A stretch of DNA of 64,000 bases from JAVVEH01 sp032251435 (GTDB lineage: Bacteria; Verrucomicrobiota; Lentisphaeria; Oligosphaerales; MVZH01), in assembly GCA_032251435.1 (NCBI GenBank), contig JAVVEH010000007.1, positions 62,001 to 126,000 of the forward strand, given 5' to 3'. Made by a program: the position numbers and the translations under genes. The notes under the pieces were generated by a model. That model was not told the origin of the DNA. It ran no database searches and saw only the letters and a list, made by a program, of their open reading frames with translations. Positions 27,896-35,543 of this stretch are shown one piece after another. The first letter of the stretch is position 1. Each line of letters starts with the position of its first letter.

Positions 27896-27923
27896 ATTAT
27901 ATCAGAAACCGCTGACCTGTCAA
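27896..27923 (-). promoter_or_regulatory. sigma-70-type consensus promoter of the small RNA
   Basis: On the minus strand TTGACA (27918-27923) and TATAAT (27896-27901) are both perfect hexamers, 16 nt apart. They point into the structured region between comEC and leuA, with transcription expected to begin near 27887-27889. Such a strong match downstream of a gene's stop is unusual and argues for a separate small transcript. Confidence 0.75.
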
Positions 27924-27942
27924 GGCCATTCACGGATGAATC

Positions 27943-29610
27943 TCATGATTTCATCCGGTTCAGCGCGGAAATAACCGCCTCGACGGCGGCCTGGTCGATA
28001 TTCTTGTTGAAGCCGACCCCGTAGGCCGTTTTTCCGTCTTTTCCGGAAATGCGGATAAATGCGATGGCTTCGGCGTCGGCGCTGTTGCCAATCGCGTCTT
28101 CCTCATATTCCTCCAAGGCGAAATCCGGCACGTCTCCGACCTGTTTAATGGCGTGCACAAAAGCGGCGATGGGCCCGTCGGCGGTGGCTGAGACAGTATG
28201 CTCGACACCGTTGACGGTCAACTGGACTTCCCCTTCGATCCGGGAGGGCGCGGCGGCGCATGGGCGTGGCCAGTATCCCTTGATGCTGTAGACACCGGCG
28301 GGTTGGTGGTAGGTGTCCTTGAACAATTGCCAGACCTCTTTGGCGTTCAATTCCCGGGATGTGGTGTCGGCCAGTTTCTGCACATGAACGGCGAAGTCAA
28401 TAAGCAGTCCCCGGGGCACCTGGACACCGGCTTCCAGCTGTAGCACGTGGGCGACTCCACCTTTTCCTGACTGGCTGTTGATACGGATGAATTTCTCATA
28501 GGTCCGGCCGATGTCGGCTGGATCAATATGCAGATAGGGAATTTTCCACCCGCCGAAATACTTTTTCAGTTCATCGGGACGATTCAATCCTTTGTGAATA
28601 GCGTCCTGGTGGGAGCCGGAGAAAGCCGTGAACACCAATTCCCCGGCGTACGGATGCCGGGGACTCACCGGCATGGAGGTCAAGTCGATGATCTCGTCAC
28701 GGATGGCCTCAATGTCGCTGAAATCCAAACCCGTGTCGATCCCCATGTATTGCAGATTCAAGGCCAAAGTCACCAAATCCACATTGCCACTGCGTTCGCC
28801 ATGCCCGAACAGGGTGCCTTCCACCCGCTGGGCGCCGGCCTGGATGGCCATCTGGGTGGAGGCGACGGCGCAACCCATGTCGTTATGGGCGTGCAAGCTG
28901 ATAGTGGACCGGTCCCCATGTTTCTGGCGATCCATGAACAGTTCAATCATGTCGGCGTATTCGTTCGGGGGCCGACGTTCGACCGTGGCGGGCAGATTCA
29001 AAATCACCTTCTCGCCTTGGCCGGGGTTCCAGGCTTCCACCACCGCATCGCAGATGCCGACGGCAAAATCCAGATCGGTGTCGGTGAACTCCTCGGGCGA
29101 AAATTCCAGCCCGATGGCGCTGCCGTTCATCTGGGCGGCCAGGTCCCGAATTAAGCGGACACTGTCCACCGCGATCGCCTGGGTCTGGTCAGCGGTTTTG
29201 CCAAAGACATAATGCATGTGCAGGTCACTGGTGGCGATATACGTGTGGCAGACCGCTTTTTTCACGCCCCGCAACGCCTCGAATGTCCGCCGGATCAGAT
29301 GCTCGCGGCACTGGGTCAACACTGAGATGGTGACATCATCGGGAATTTTGCCGCCCTCAATCAACGACCGGCAAAAATTGAAGTCATCCGCGGAGGCGGA
29401 CGGAAAGCCGATTTCAATTTCCTTGAAGCCAATGGCCACCAGGAGGTCGAAATAACGCGTTTTCTGCTCCGGCGTCATGGGATTGGGCAGAGCCTGATTG
29501 CCATCGCGCAAATCCACAGCGCACCAGGCGGGGGAGGCGCTGATCGGGCGGTCGGGCCAACGACATTCCGCCAGGCGCGTCGTTTCAGGTTTTGAATAAT
29601 TCCGAATCAT
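27943..29610 (-). CDS. leuA: 2-isopropylmalate synthase
   Basis: 555 residues. It catalyses acetyl-CoA + 2-ketoisovalerate to 2-isopropylmalate, the first committed step of leucine synthesis. The N-terminal TIM barrel has CAVDLRDGNQAL (metal and substrate site), and SLHAHNDMGCA supplies histidine metal ligands. GHGERSGN follows, then a C-terminal regulatory domain for leucine feedback. Length and motifs match the longer LeuA type 2 of actinobacteria and others. ATG 29610 (MIRNYSKPETTRL) has GAGGAACGAG upstream; the frame is open to 29679, but that part overlaps the leader. It is governed by the attenuator just upstream. Confidence 0.94.
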   Translation of the reverse strand: MIRNYSKPETTRLAECRWPDRPISASPAWCAVDLRDGNQALPNPMTPEQKTRYFDLLVAIGFKEIEIGFPSASADDFNFCRSLIEGGKIPDDVTISVLTQCREHLIRRTFEALRGVKKAVCHTYIATSDLHMHYVFGKTADQTQAIAVDSVRLIRDLAAQMNGSAIGLEFSPEEFTDTDLDFAVGICDAVVEAWNPGQGEKVILNLPATVERRPPNEYADMIELFMDRQKHGDRSTISLHAHNDMGCAVASTQMAIQAGAQRVEGTLFGHGERSGNVDLVTLALNLQYMGIDTGLDFSDIEAIRDEIIDLTSMPVSPRHPYAGELVFTAFSGSHQDAIHKGLNRPDELKKYFGGWKIPYLHIDPADIGRTYEKFIRINSQSGKGGVAHVLQLEAGVQVPRGLLIDFAVHVQKLADTTSRELNAKEVWQLFKDTYHQPAGVYSIKGYWPRPCAAAPSRIEGEVQLTVNGVEHTVSATADGPIAAFVHAIKQVGDVPDFALEEYEEDAIGNSADAEAIAFIRISGKDGKTAYGVGFNKNIDQAAVEAVISALNRMKS

Positions 29611-29682
29611 GATCTCGTTCCTCTGTTCATGCCGGCGGTTCGCATTGGCCGGCTTGTCGTGTGATATATGGCTTGACATGAC

Positions 29683-29724
29683 AAAAAAAAACCTGCAACC
29701 GCCGCGGATAAATCGGTTGCAGGT
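29683..29724 (-). terminator. leuA attenuator terminator
   Basis: In the minus-strand RNA, ACCUGCAACCG (29724-29714) pairs with CGGUUGCAGGU (29701-29691), an 11-bp stem with a 12-nt loop, followed by eight U's (29690-29683). It lies 72 nt before the leuA start and 33 nt after the leader stop. The 5' arm can instead pair with CGGTTGCGG inside the leader coding region, giving a competing antiterminator. Confidence 0.85.
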
Positions 29725-29756
29725 ATGTCACTTGGAGACAGCGGAAAGGAAAACTT

Positions 29757-29846
29757 TCAGCCCAGCAGCGAAACCGCAACCGCGCTTCGTAGAAGCAGCG
29801 CCGGGTGCAGGCTTGTAAGTCGCAGGGGTGAAGAATAAATAACCAT
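29757..29846 (-). CDS. leuL: leucine leader peptide (leuA attenuation control)
   Basis: A 29-codon frame from ATG 29846 to TGA 29757, with eight leucine codons, including a run of three (CTG CTT CTA, codons 17-19) and a pair (27-28). The peptide opens MVIYSSPLRL and ends AVSLLG. It lies just before a terminator hairpin and leuA. In known leu, his and trp leaders, ribosome stalling at such codons when the charged tRNA is scarce favours the antiterminator. The region CGGTTGCGG overlapping codons 22-25 is complementary to the terminator's 5' arm, so the same logic can operate here. The symbol follows the enterobacterial analogue. Confidence 0.8.
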   Translation of the reverse strand: MVIYSSPLRLTSLHPALLLRSAVAVSLLG

Positions 29847-29863
29847 AAATCCCACGGGTTCCG

Positions 29864-30211
29864 TTGTCTAATCGCCTAAAGTGTCATCCGTGTTCTAAAT
29901 TCAAGTCCCCTAATCTAACTAAAAAAAAAGATTTTTCAAGCGCCTTCGGCGAGACAACAGAAAACCGACTTGACATTTTCACCAGGTGGAGTGTCTATTC
30001 CGGCTACGGCTCGGTGGCGCAGAACAATGAGGCCATCTTAACCATGCCTGGCATCAACGCCGACAACCCCGGGGCGCATTTCACATCCCACGCACTCACA
30101 CTGCCGACACACTTTACGGAAATTGTGTTCAGCGGCGAGTGGCCTGTGGCGAGTTTTATCCGCCGGGTCTCGCCATGGCGCGGCGCGACACGCGGTCCAC
30201 TATCGAATTGA
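29864..30211 (+). pseudogene. possible fragment of a lectin/glucanase-like secreted protein
   Basis: Codons around 29960-30150 read FTRWSVYSGYGSVAQNNEA, LTMPGINADNPGAHFTSHA and FTEIVFSGEW. This is like the opening of concanavalin-A-type carbohydrate-binding domains. No start with a ribosome site, no signal peptide and no continuation after 30211 were found. If real, it is a decayed remnant. The rest of the 400-nt gap after the leu leader holds nothing else. Confidence 0.22.
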
Positions 30212-30259
30212 GATAGCGGTAAGGAGGATTGACCAGTCGAGTTCCGTGTTTTCGGCGGA

Positions 30260-30643
30260 TTACTTGACAGTGACAGTGTCGCTCGCGGCGAAAGGCTCGG
30301 CCATGCCCGCCAAACCCGTGAGCGTCAGCGTCACGGTTCCAGGTTCCAACGCCAGATCAGCGAGGGCGAACGTGGCGACAAGATGACCTCGGCTGTCCAC
30401 CCCTAAACCCGTGGGAGCGACCCCGTTAAGCTCCACAGACTGAGGAGCGACATCGACGGCGGGAATATTTGTATGGATCGTGACACTGTCCACCTTGGCG
30501 AGAACGATCGTTTGCGGAGAAGCCATGATGGTGGTTTCGGTGCCGTCGACGGCTCCGTTGCCCAGCGCGCTGCCGACAAATCCGGCGATCAGAAACGAGC
30601 AAAGGACGACGAGCGGGGGAGTGTGTGTGTTAAATGCTTTCAT
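30260..30643 (-). CDS. small secreted protein, unknown
   Basis: 127 residues starting at ATG 30643 with AAGGAGT upstream. Signal peptide with hydrophobic core PPLVVLCSFLIAGFVGSALG, then a short all-beta domain built of TVTIHTN- and GTVTLTLTGLAG-like strands. It resembles an Ig-like/invasin-type module of exported proteins. No partner genes. A good promoter lies 86 nt upstream, divergent from the esterase. Confidence 0.62.
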   Translation of the reverse strand: MKAFNTHTPPLVVLCSFLIAGFVGSALGNGAVDGTETTIMASPQTIVLAKVDSVTIHTNIPAVDVAPQSVELNGVAPTGLGVDSRGHLVATFALADLALEPGTVTLTLTGLAGMAEPFAASDTVTVK

Positions 30644-30728
30644 GCTATGACTCCTTGGCTTTTTCAGCCGACTGGTTGACCCCGGGCGTTTTTGCACAGG
30701 GCATGATCTGTCATATCCGCCATACGCT

Positions 30729-30757
30729 AGTATATCCCTCTTTAAAGGAAAATACAA
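30729..30757 (-). promoter_or_regulatory. promoter of the small secreted protein gene
   Basis: On the minus strand TTGTAT (30752-30757) and TATACT (30729-30734) are spaced 17 nt apart, directed at the start at 30643. It is divergent from the esterase promoter, with about 70 bp between the two -35 elements. Confidence 0.6.
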
Positions 30758-30825
30758 GTCGAAAACAAGCTCTTTTCGCACTGCGGAATTGAATTCCGCC
30801 GCGTCTGAGTTTTTCCCAGTTTCAC

Positions 30826-30854
30826 TTGACATCATCGCGAAACGGGACTATCTT
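30826..30854 (+). promoter_or_regulatory. promoter of the SASA-type esterase gene
   Basis: TTGACA (30826-30831) and TATCTT (30849-30854) with a 17-nt spacer, about 65 nt ahead of the ATG at 30920. The perfect -35 and ideal spacing suggest a strong housekeeping-type promoter. Confidence 0.65.
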
Positions 30855-30919
30855 CTGCCTGTTGCTCTAAACAGCAATTTTCTATCCCTATCAACAATCT
30901 CAACGGAGGACATGACGTG

Positions 30920-31984
30920 ATGAAAAAGAACCTGATTGGCACCCTGTGCCTGGCGACCGCGGCCATAATGCCCGCCGCCTATGCCGGCGCCGGCGACAAA
31001 GAAGCCGACATGACCAAACCCGTCAAAGTGTTTATCATGATGGGGCAGTCCAACATGCTGCAGAACGGAAAGATCGGAGCTCCTGATGGATCGCAGCCCA
31101 ACACCGTATACAGCGGCATCAAAGCGGGTAAATACACCTATCTGGTTGATGCTGAAAACAACTTCAAACAGCGCCAGGACGCTCGCTACATCTGGACCAT
31201 GCAAGGGAAAGGTGTGCGCGCGCAAGAATGGCTTGGCGCCAAAAACAAGGTGGGCGTTGAGCTGGGCACCGGCTGGCATCTGGCCGATTATTACACCGAG
31301 CCGGTGATGATGCTGAAAGCGGCGATTGGCAACCGCGGACTGGGCTGGGATCTGTTGCCGCCATCCGTCGGACGGTATGAAGTGAATGGCAAGGAGTTCC
31401 CCGGTTACCGCGAGTATAAGGACGGCGACAAGATCCTGAAATACGAAGAAGGCGTTTCAAAAGTCATCGGCACGAGAGGCAAAAGCAAAGGCAAGGAAGT
31501 TGATCCGTGGTACGCCGGCAAGAATTACGATGACGACACCGGCAATGCGAAAAAGGTTCTGGCCGAGATCGGCACCTACTATCCGGGCGCCAAAGGATAC
31601 GAAGTCGCCGGGTTCTTCTGGTGGCAGGGCGCCAAAGACCAGAACCCCGACCATGCCGCCCGCTATGAAGTTCACCTGGTCGAATTGATCAAGTCGTTGC
31701 GCAAGGACTTCAACGCGCCGAACGCGCCTTTCGTGATCGCGACCCTGGGCATCAAAGACGGCGAACTGGGCGACAGCCCGACGGATAAGATCGTGGCCGC
31801 GCAACTGGCCGTTGACGGGAAGACCGGGAAATATCCCGAGTTCAAAGGCAACGTCGCCACGGTGGACACGCGCAAATTCTACGGCGGCGGCAGCGCCAAC
31901 AGCCATTACGGCGGCAATGGTGAGTTCTATATGCAGGTGGGCGACGAAATGGGCAAGGCCATGGTCGAACTGCTCAAGAAGTAA
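30920..31984 (+). CDS. secreted SASA-domain carbohydrate esterase (sialate O-acetylesterase-like)
   Basis: 354 residues with a signal peptide ending AAYAGAG. The catalytic serine lies in GQSNM (Ser44), the Gly-Asp-Ser-type block of the SGNH/SASA family. WWQGAKDQNP supplies the oxyanion-region motif, and the C-terminal histidine is in SHYGGNGEFY (about His329). Such enzymes remove acetyl groups from sialic acid or plant-type polysaccharides; the substrate is not evident. Start ATG 30920 has GGAGGA upstream. It ends 20 nt before a strong terminator, so it is a single-gene unit. Confidence 0.85.
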   Translation: MKKNLIGTLCLATAAIMPAAYAGAGDKEADMTKPVKVFIMMGQSNMLQNGKIGAPDGSQPNTVYSGIKAGKYTYLVDAENNFKQRQDARYIWTMQGKGVRAQEWLGAKNKVGVELGTGWHLADYYTEPVMMLKAAIGNRGLGWDLLPPSVGRYEVNGKEFPGYREYKDGDKILKYEEGVSKVIGTRGKSKGKEVDPWYAGKNYDDDTGNAKKVLAEIGTYYPGAKGYEVAGFFWWQGAKDQNPDHAARYEVHLVELIKSLRKDFNAPNAPFVIATLGIKDGELGDSPTDKIVAAQLAVDGKTGKYPEFKGNVATVDTRKFYGGGSANSHYGGNGEFYMQVGDEMGKAMVELLKK

Positions 31985-32003
31985 GTCGGCGATCTTAACA
32001 TGT

Positions 32004-32039
32004 AATGGCACGGACGCCCGCGTCCGTGCCATTTTTTTT
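32004..32039 (+). terminator. intrinsic terminator of the esterase gene
   Basis: A 13-bp perfect stem (AATGGCACGGACG/CGTCCGTGCCATT, 32004-32016 and 32021-32033, loop CCCG) is followed by eight T's. One of the best terminators in the window. Confidence 0.92.
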
Positions 32040-32379
32040 CAACCGGTCTGGACACGCGCGCCGGCCGCCTTTGTTGGTGTGCCGGCTTCAGCCGGAAAAA
32101 ATTCCCGCGCTGCAGGCGGGAATCAGCACACCAACAGGATCCCACCTCCGAGCTCCAGGCCCCGAGCCCTTTGCCACCACCCACGCCCCACGATTCACAA
32201 CCCACCATTCACGATTTACGATCCACGACTTACCTTTCACAAAATTCCCCGCCTTTCCTTCGCGACCTTCGCGCTTGCCCGGCGTAGTCTGAACGAAGAC
32301 TGGCCCTTCCTGTAAAAAATGACAAGATCTGAAGTTCCACGTGCGTTCCTCATAAAATCTTAAGGTGTAGCTCATGCGT
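32040..32379. other. gene-free interval with palindromic element
   Basis: No gene is supported. It holds palindromic element copy B at 32073-32135. At about 32190-32245 there is a low-complexity run of alternating ACGATT-, ACCATTCACGAT- and CCACGA-like words, of the kind that litters accessory gaps. The rnr stop lies at the right end with no obvious terminator. Confidence 0.5.
32073..32135 (+). repeat. palindromic dispersed element, copy B
   Basis: GTTGGTGTG and CACACCAAC at the two ends are inverted copies. Inside are two hairpins: CCGGCTTCAGCCGG (32082-32095) and ATTCCCGC/GGCGGGAAT (32101-32122). The first is the same palindrome type as in the other copies, with changed bases on both sides. 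Confidence 0.78.
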
Positions 32380-34251
32380 TCAATAGCGGGGCGCTAACGC
32401 GAGATCGAGCTGGCTGGCGGCGGGATCGATGCGGTGGATACACACATCCAATTCCTGCCCCAGCGCATACGTTTTTTTTGTTCCCTTAAGCACGCCGGGC
32501 GCGAACGTGTAATCATCCTTCGGCAACATATCAAAGGCGAGGAAACCGCTCACCCCGTATTCTGTCAGTGACATAATAAGTCCCTTTTCCACAACACCGG
32601 TGATCTGGGCCACCGTTGGTATCGCGCCTTGCCGGATAAGGAATTCAAGCACCCGCTGGCGGCGGATGCGGGACTCAGCTCGTTCAGCGGCGGCTGAAAG
32701 CGCGTTCAACCCTTCCCCCAATGCCTCCAAATGTTCGGAAAACACAGGACCGGGGATGCGCTTCCCCCCGCGCTCAGTCACAACAATGGGGCCATGATTG
32801 GCCTGAATGGCTTCGCGGAGCGCGCGATGAACAACCAGGTCGGTATACCGCCGGATGGGCGACGTGAAATGACAGTAGGCATCAAAGGCCAAGCTGAAGT
32901 GGTCGGAATAGCGGGTTGTGTACCGGGCCCGGGACATGCACCTGAACACGGCTGAGGCGATGGTTGGTCCATAGCCTTCCCGTGTCGCTTTTTTGACAGC
33001 CCCCGACAGGTCAACCTTCCTGGCATCTTCCATACCGAGAAGCGACAGGGTTTCCCAGACTGGCGTAAGATCCTCGGGCGCCGGATGATGGCGGAACAGC
33101 GTCGGGACGTTCAGACCCAGCATCAGTCGAGCGACTTCGCGATTGGCCGCCAGCATGAACTCTTCAATCACGCCATGAGCCACATCTTTAACAATCGAGC
33201 GCAGGTCCACGACGTGCCCGGTCGCGTCAAATACCAGTTCGGTATCGTCCCGGGGCAAGTCCAGTGAGCAGCGCCGGTTTTTGAGAATTTCGGCGAGTGA
33301 CAACATTTTTTGGAGCACCTCTCCGACAACGCCTTTTTCGCGGCGGCTTCCATCCATGACCCGGGAGGCGCGTTCATATGAAAAACGACGATTGGGCCGG
33401 ATGACGCTTTCGGCGAATGTGGTTTCCAGCAGTTGGCCGTTCAGGTCGTAGCGCAACAGCACACTCAACGCGAGGCGGTCTCTGCCTTCTCTGAGGGAGC
33501 AGAGATCATTTGAGAGACGTTCAGGAAGCATGGGGATCACCTGTCCGGGCAGGTAAACACTGGTTCCGCGTTTTCGGGCTTCCTGGTCGATGGTTGACCC
33601 TGGCTTGACGTAGTGTGACACATCCGCGATATGCACGCCCAGAATCCACGCGTTCCCGTCCTCTTGAATTGAGATCGCGTCATCAAAGTCCCGCGATGTT
33701 GACGGGTCAATGGTGACAACCGTCAGCGCCTGCCGCAAATCAAGCCGTCCCCGGACATCATGGTCACTCGGTCCGGGAAGCGCGGCCGCCGCGGCCAGAA
33801 CAGCCGCGGGAAAGTCGGGCGCGATATCAAGCTCGGCCAACACCGCGGCGTCTTCGACCTCTCTGGCCCCGGAGCGTCCCAGTATACGGTCAATGCGAAA
33901 CCCGTCCTGGTCCGGAACAACCAGGATTTTATCCCCTTTTTCAGCCGTTCCGTAAACAGACAGAATTTTGCCGATATGATGCGCGTCCGGTGAAAACTTT
34001 CCTTTGCCGATGCAGGTGCCGGCCAGACGCGCCCGCCCGCGCTTGACAACCCGGGACACACGGGCGGTGCCGCCACCCGCGGGAATCACCTCGACGGTGT
34101 CCCCGTCAATGGCGTCTCCTTCACGCCCGGGAGGAATAAACAGATCATCTCCTCCCAGATCAGGCACAAAGAAGCCAAATCCCCTGAAGTGCCCGGAGTA
34201 GGTGCCCAGGCGCGGTGTTCGGCGACGCGTGGATTTTCCTGATTTTGCCAT
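32380..34251 (-). CDS. rnr: ribonuclease R (3'-5' exoribonuclease)
   Basis: 623 residues. After a basic N-terminus comes the OB-fold cold-shock-like domain (GTYSGHFRGFGFFVPDLGGDD). Next is the RNB catalytic domain with TIDPSTSRDFDDAISI, whose aspartates bind the two metals. A C-terminal S1 domain (GVVEKGLIMSLTEYGVSGFL) completes the RNase R layout. It degrades structured RNA, including rRNA and tmRNA-tagged messages. ATG 34251 (MAKSGKS) is 10 nt after leuB, so the two are co-transcribed; the frame is open far upstream, but that part overlaps leuB. It is shorter than E. coli RNase R, mainly in the N-terminal extension. Confidence 0.93.
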   Translation of the reverse strand: MAKSGKSTRRRTPRLGTYSGHFRGFGFFVPDLGGDDLFIPPGREGDAIDGDTVEVIPAGGGTARVSRVVKRGRARLAGTCIGKGKFSPDAHHIGKILSVYGTAEKGDKILVVPDQDGFRIDRILGRSGAREVEDAAVLAELDIAPDFPAAVLAAAAALPGPSDHDVRGRLDLRQALTVVTIDPSTSRDFDDAISIQEDGNAWILGVHIADVSHYVKPGSTIDQEARKRGTSVYLPGQVIPMLPERLSNDLCSLREGRDRLALSVLLRYDLNGQLLETTFAESVIRPNRRFSYERASRVMDGSRREKGVVGEVLQKMLSLAEILKNRRCSLDLPRDDTELVFDATGHVVDLRSIVKDVAHGVIEEFMLAANREVARLMLGLNVPTLFRHHPAPEDLTPVWETLSLLGMEDARKVDLSGAVKKATREGYGPTIASAVFRCMSRARYTTRYSDHFSLAFDAYCHFTSPIRRYTDLVVHRALREAIQANHGPIVVTERGGKRIPGPVFSEHLEALGEGLNALSAAAERAESRIRRQRVLEFLIRQGAIPTVAQITGVVEKGLIMSLTEYGVSGFLAFDMLPKDDYTFAPGVLKGTKKTYALGQELDVCIHRIDPAASQLDLALAPRY

Positions 34252-34261
34252 GGTATGGATC

Positions 34262-35335
34262 CTAAAGACGGGCCAGAATGGCCTTTCCCATCTCCACTGT
34301 GGAAACGGGAGAGACTCCCGCCGGCGCGATGTCCGCGGTGAAAATTCCGTCTTCCAGCGTTTTTTCCACCGCCGCTTCGATAGCCGCGGCGGCTTCTTCC
34401 TGGTCAAACGAGTAGCGCAGCAGCATGGCCGCTGACAGAATTTGAGCGGTCGGATTGGCGATGCCTTTGCCGGCGATATCCGGGGCGGAGCCCCCGGCCG
34501 GTTCATACAGGCCAAATTTATCCTGATTGATACTGGCGGAAGGCAGCATGCCCAGCGATCCAGTCAACATGGCGCATTCGTCCGAGATAATATCCCCGAA
34601 CATATTTCCGCACAACATCACATCGAACTGGCGCGGATCCCGCACCACCTGCATGGCGGCGTTGTCGATGTAGAGGTGTTCAAGGGTGACATCCGGATAG
34701 TCTTTCGCCACGTCACACACCACTTCGCGCCAGAACACCATGGTGGTGAGCACATTGGCTTTATCAATGCTGGTCACCTTGTTATTCCGCTTGCGGGCGG
34801 CTTGAAAAGCCATGTGGGCGATTCGGCGGATTTCGGAGCGGTCATAGCGGAGGGTGTCGAACGCGTATTCCGTGTCGCCGGCGCCCGCGCGGCCTTTGGG
34901 CTGACCGAAATAGATGCCGGATGTCAATTCGCGCACGCAAAGAATGTCAAAGCCATTTTCAACCGTGGCGGCCGCCAGGGGGCTGGCGGCTTTCAGCGAC
35001 GGGAACAAGCGGGCGGGCCGGTAATTGCAAAATAAGTCAAAGTGTTTGCGCAGAGGCAGTAACGCGGCCCGTTCCGGTTGCTGTTCCGGCGGGAGAGTCT
35101 CCCATTTCGGGCCGCCGACGGAACCAAAGAGGACGGCGTCAGCCGCTTCACAAGCCCGCAACGTGGATTCCGGCAGAGCGCGACCGTGGTTATCAATCCC
35201 GGCGCCGCCCACATCGTGCCACCCGCAATCCAGCTCAAACCCGAATTTCTCACCCGCCGCGGTCAAGATTTTGACCGCCTCAACCATGACCTCGGGACCG
35301 ATTCCGTCACCGGGAAGAACAGCGACTTCGAACAT
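34262..35335 (-). CDS. leuB: 3-isopropylmalate dehydrogenase
   Basis: 357 residues. It oxidises and decarboxylates 3-isopropylmalate with NAD+, the third leucine step. Motifs: VAVLPGDGIGPEV at the start, RELTSGIYFG (substrate site), IDNAAMQVVRDP, GNMFGDIISDE (metal aspartates) and the nucleotide-binding EPAGGSAPDIAGKGIANP. ATG 35335 (MFEVAVLPG) has AGGTG at the right distance, better than the ATG at 35350. leuA is 4.6 kb away under its own attenuator, so the leucine genes here are not one operon. rnr follows at once. Confidence 0.95.
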   Translation of the reverse strand: MFEVAVLPGDGIGPEVMVEAVKILTAAGEKFGFELDCGWHDVGGAGIDNHGRALPESTLRACEAADAVLFGSVGGPKWETLPPEQQPERAALLPLRKHFDLFCNYRPARLFPSLKAASPLAAATVENGFDILCVRELTSGIYFGQPKGRAGAGDTEYAFDTLRYDRSEIRRIAHMAFQAARKRNNKVTSIDKANVLTTMVFWREVVCDVAKDYPDVTLEHLYIDNAAMQVVRDPRQFDVMLCGNMFGDIISDECAMLTGSLGMLPSASINQDKFGLYEPAGGSAPDIAGKGIANPTAQILSAAMLLRYSFDQEEAAAAIEAAVEKTLEDGIFTADIAPAGVSPVSTVEMGKAILARL

Positions 35336-35543
35336 TTTTTCACCTGTCATTTAATCAAATCGTTCAGACTCGAAACACACAGCGCGTACTATATCCGGCG
35401 CGGCGAATAAAACCACCGCCCCGGCCGGGACCCCGGCAATGAAGAGTCATCGCGGTTGCTTATCCAACGTTGCATTGGCGCGGAAAAGGGTTATCGTACA
35501 GGCAAACGCGGGGATCAATTTCGCAAGTATGGAGTCATAAAAC

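Noticed and set aside
27747..27923. The structured RNA being 6S, SRP or RNase P RNA
   Set aside because: The size and closing stem are compatible with several RNAs, but the conserved core words of those families were not found.
31812..32315. Plus-strand frame overlapping the esterase's end and terminator
   Set aside because: It runs through the terminator hairpin and a palindromic repeat and has no ribosome site.
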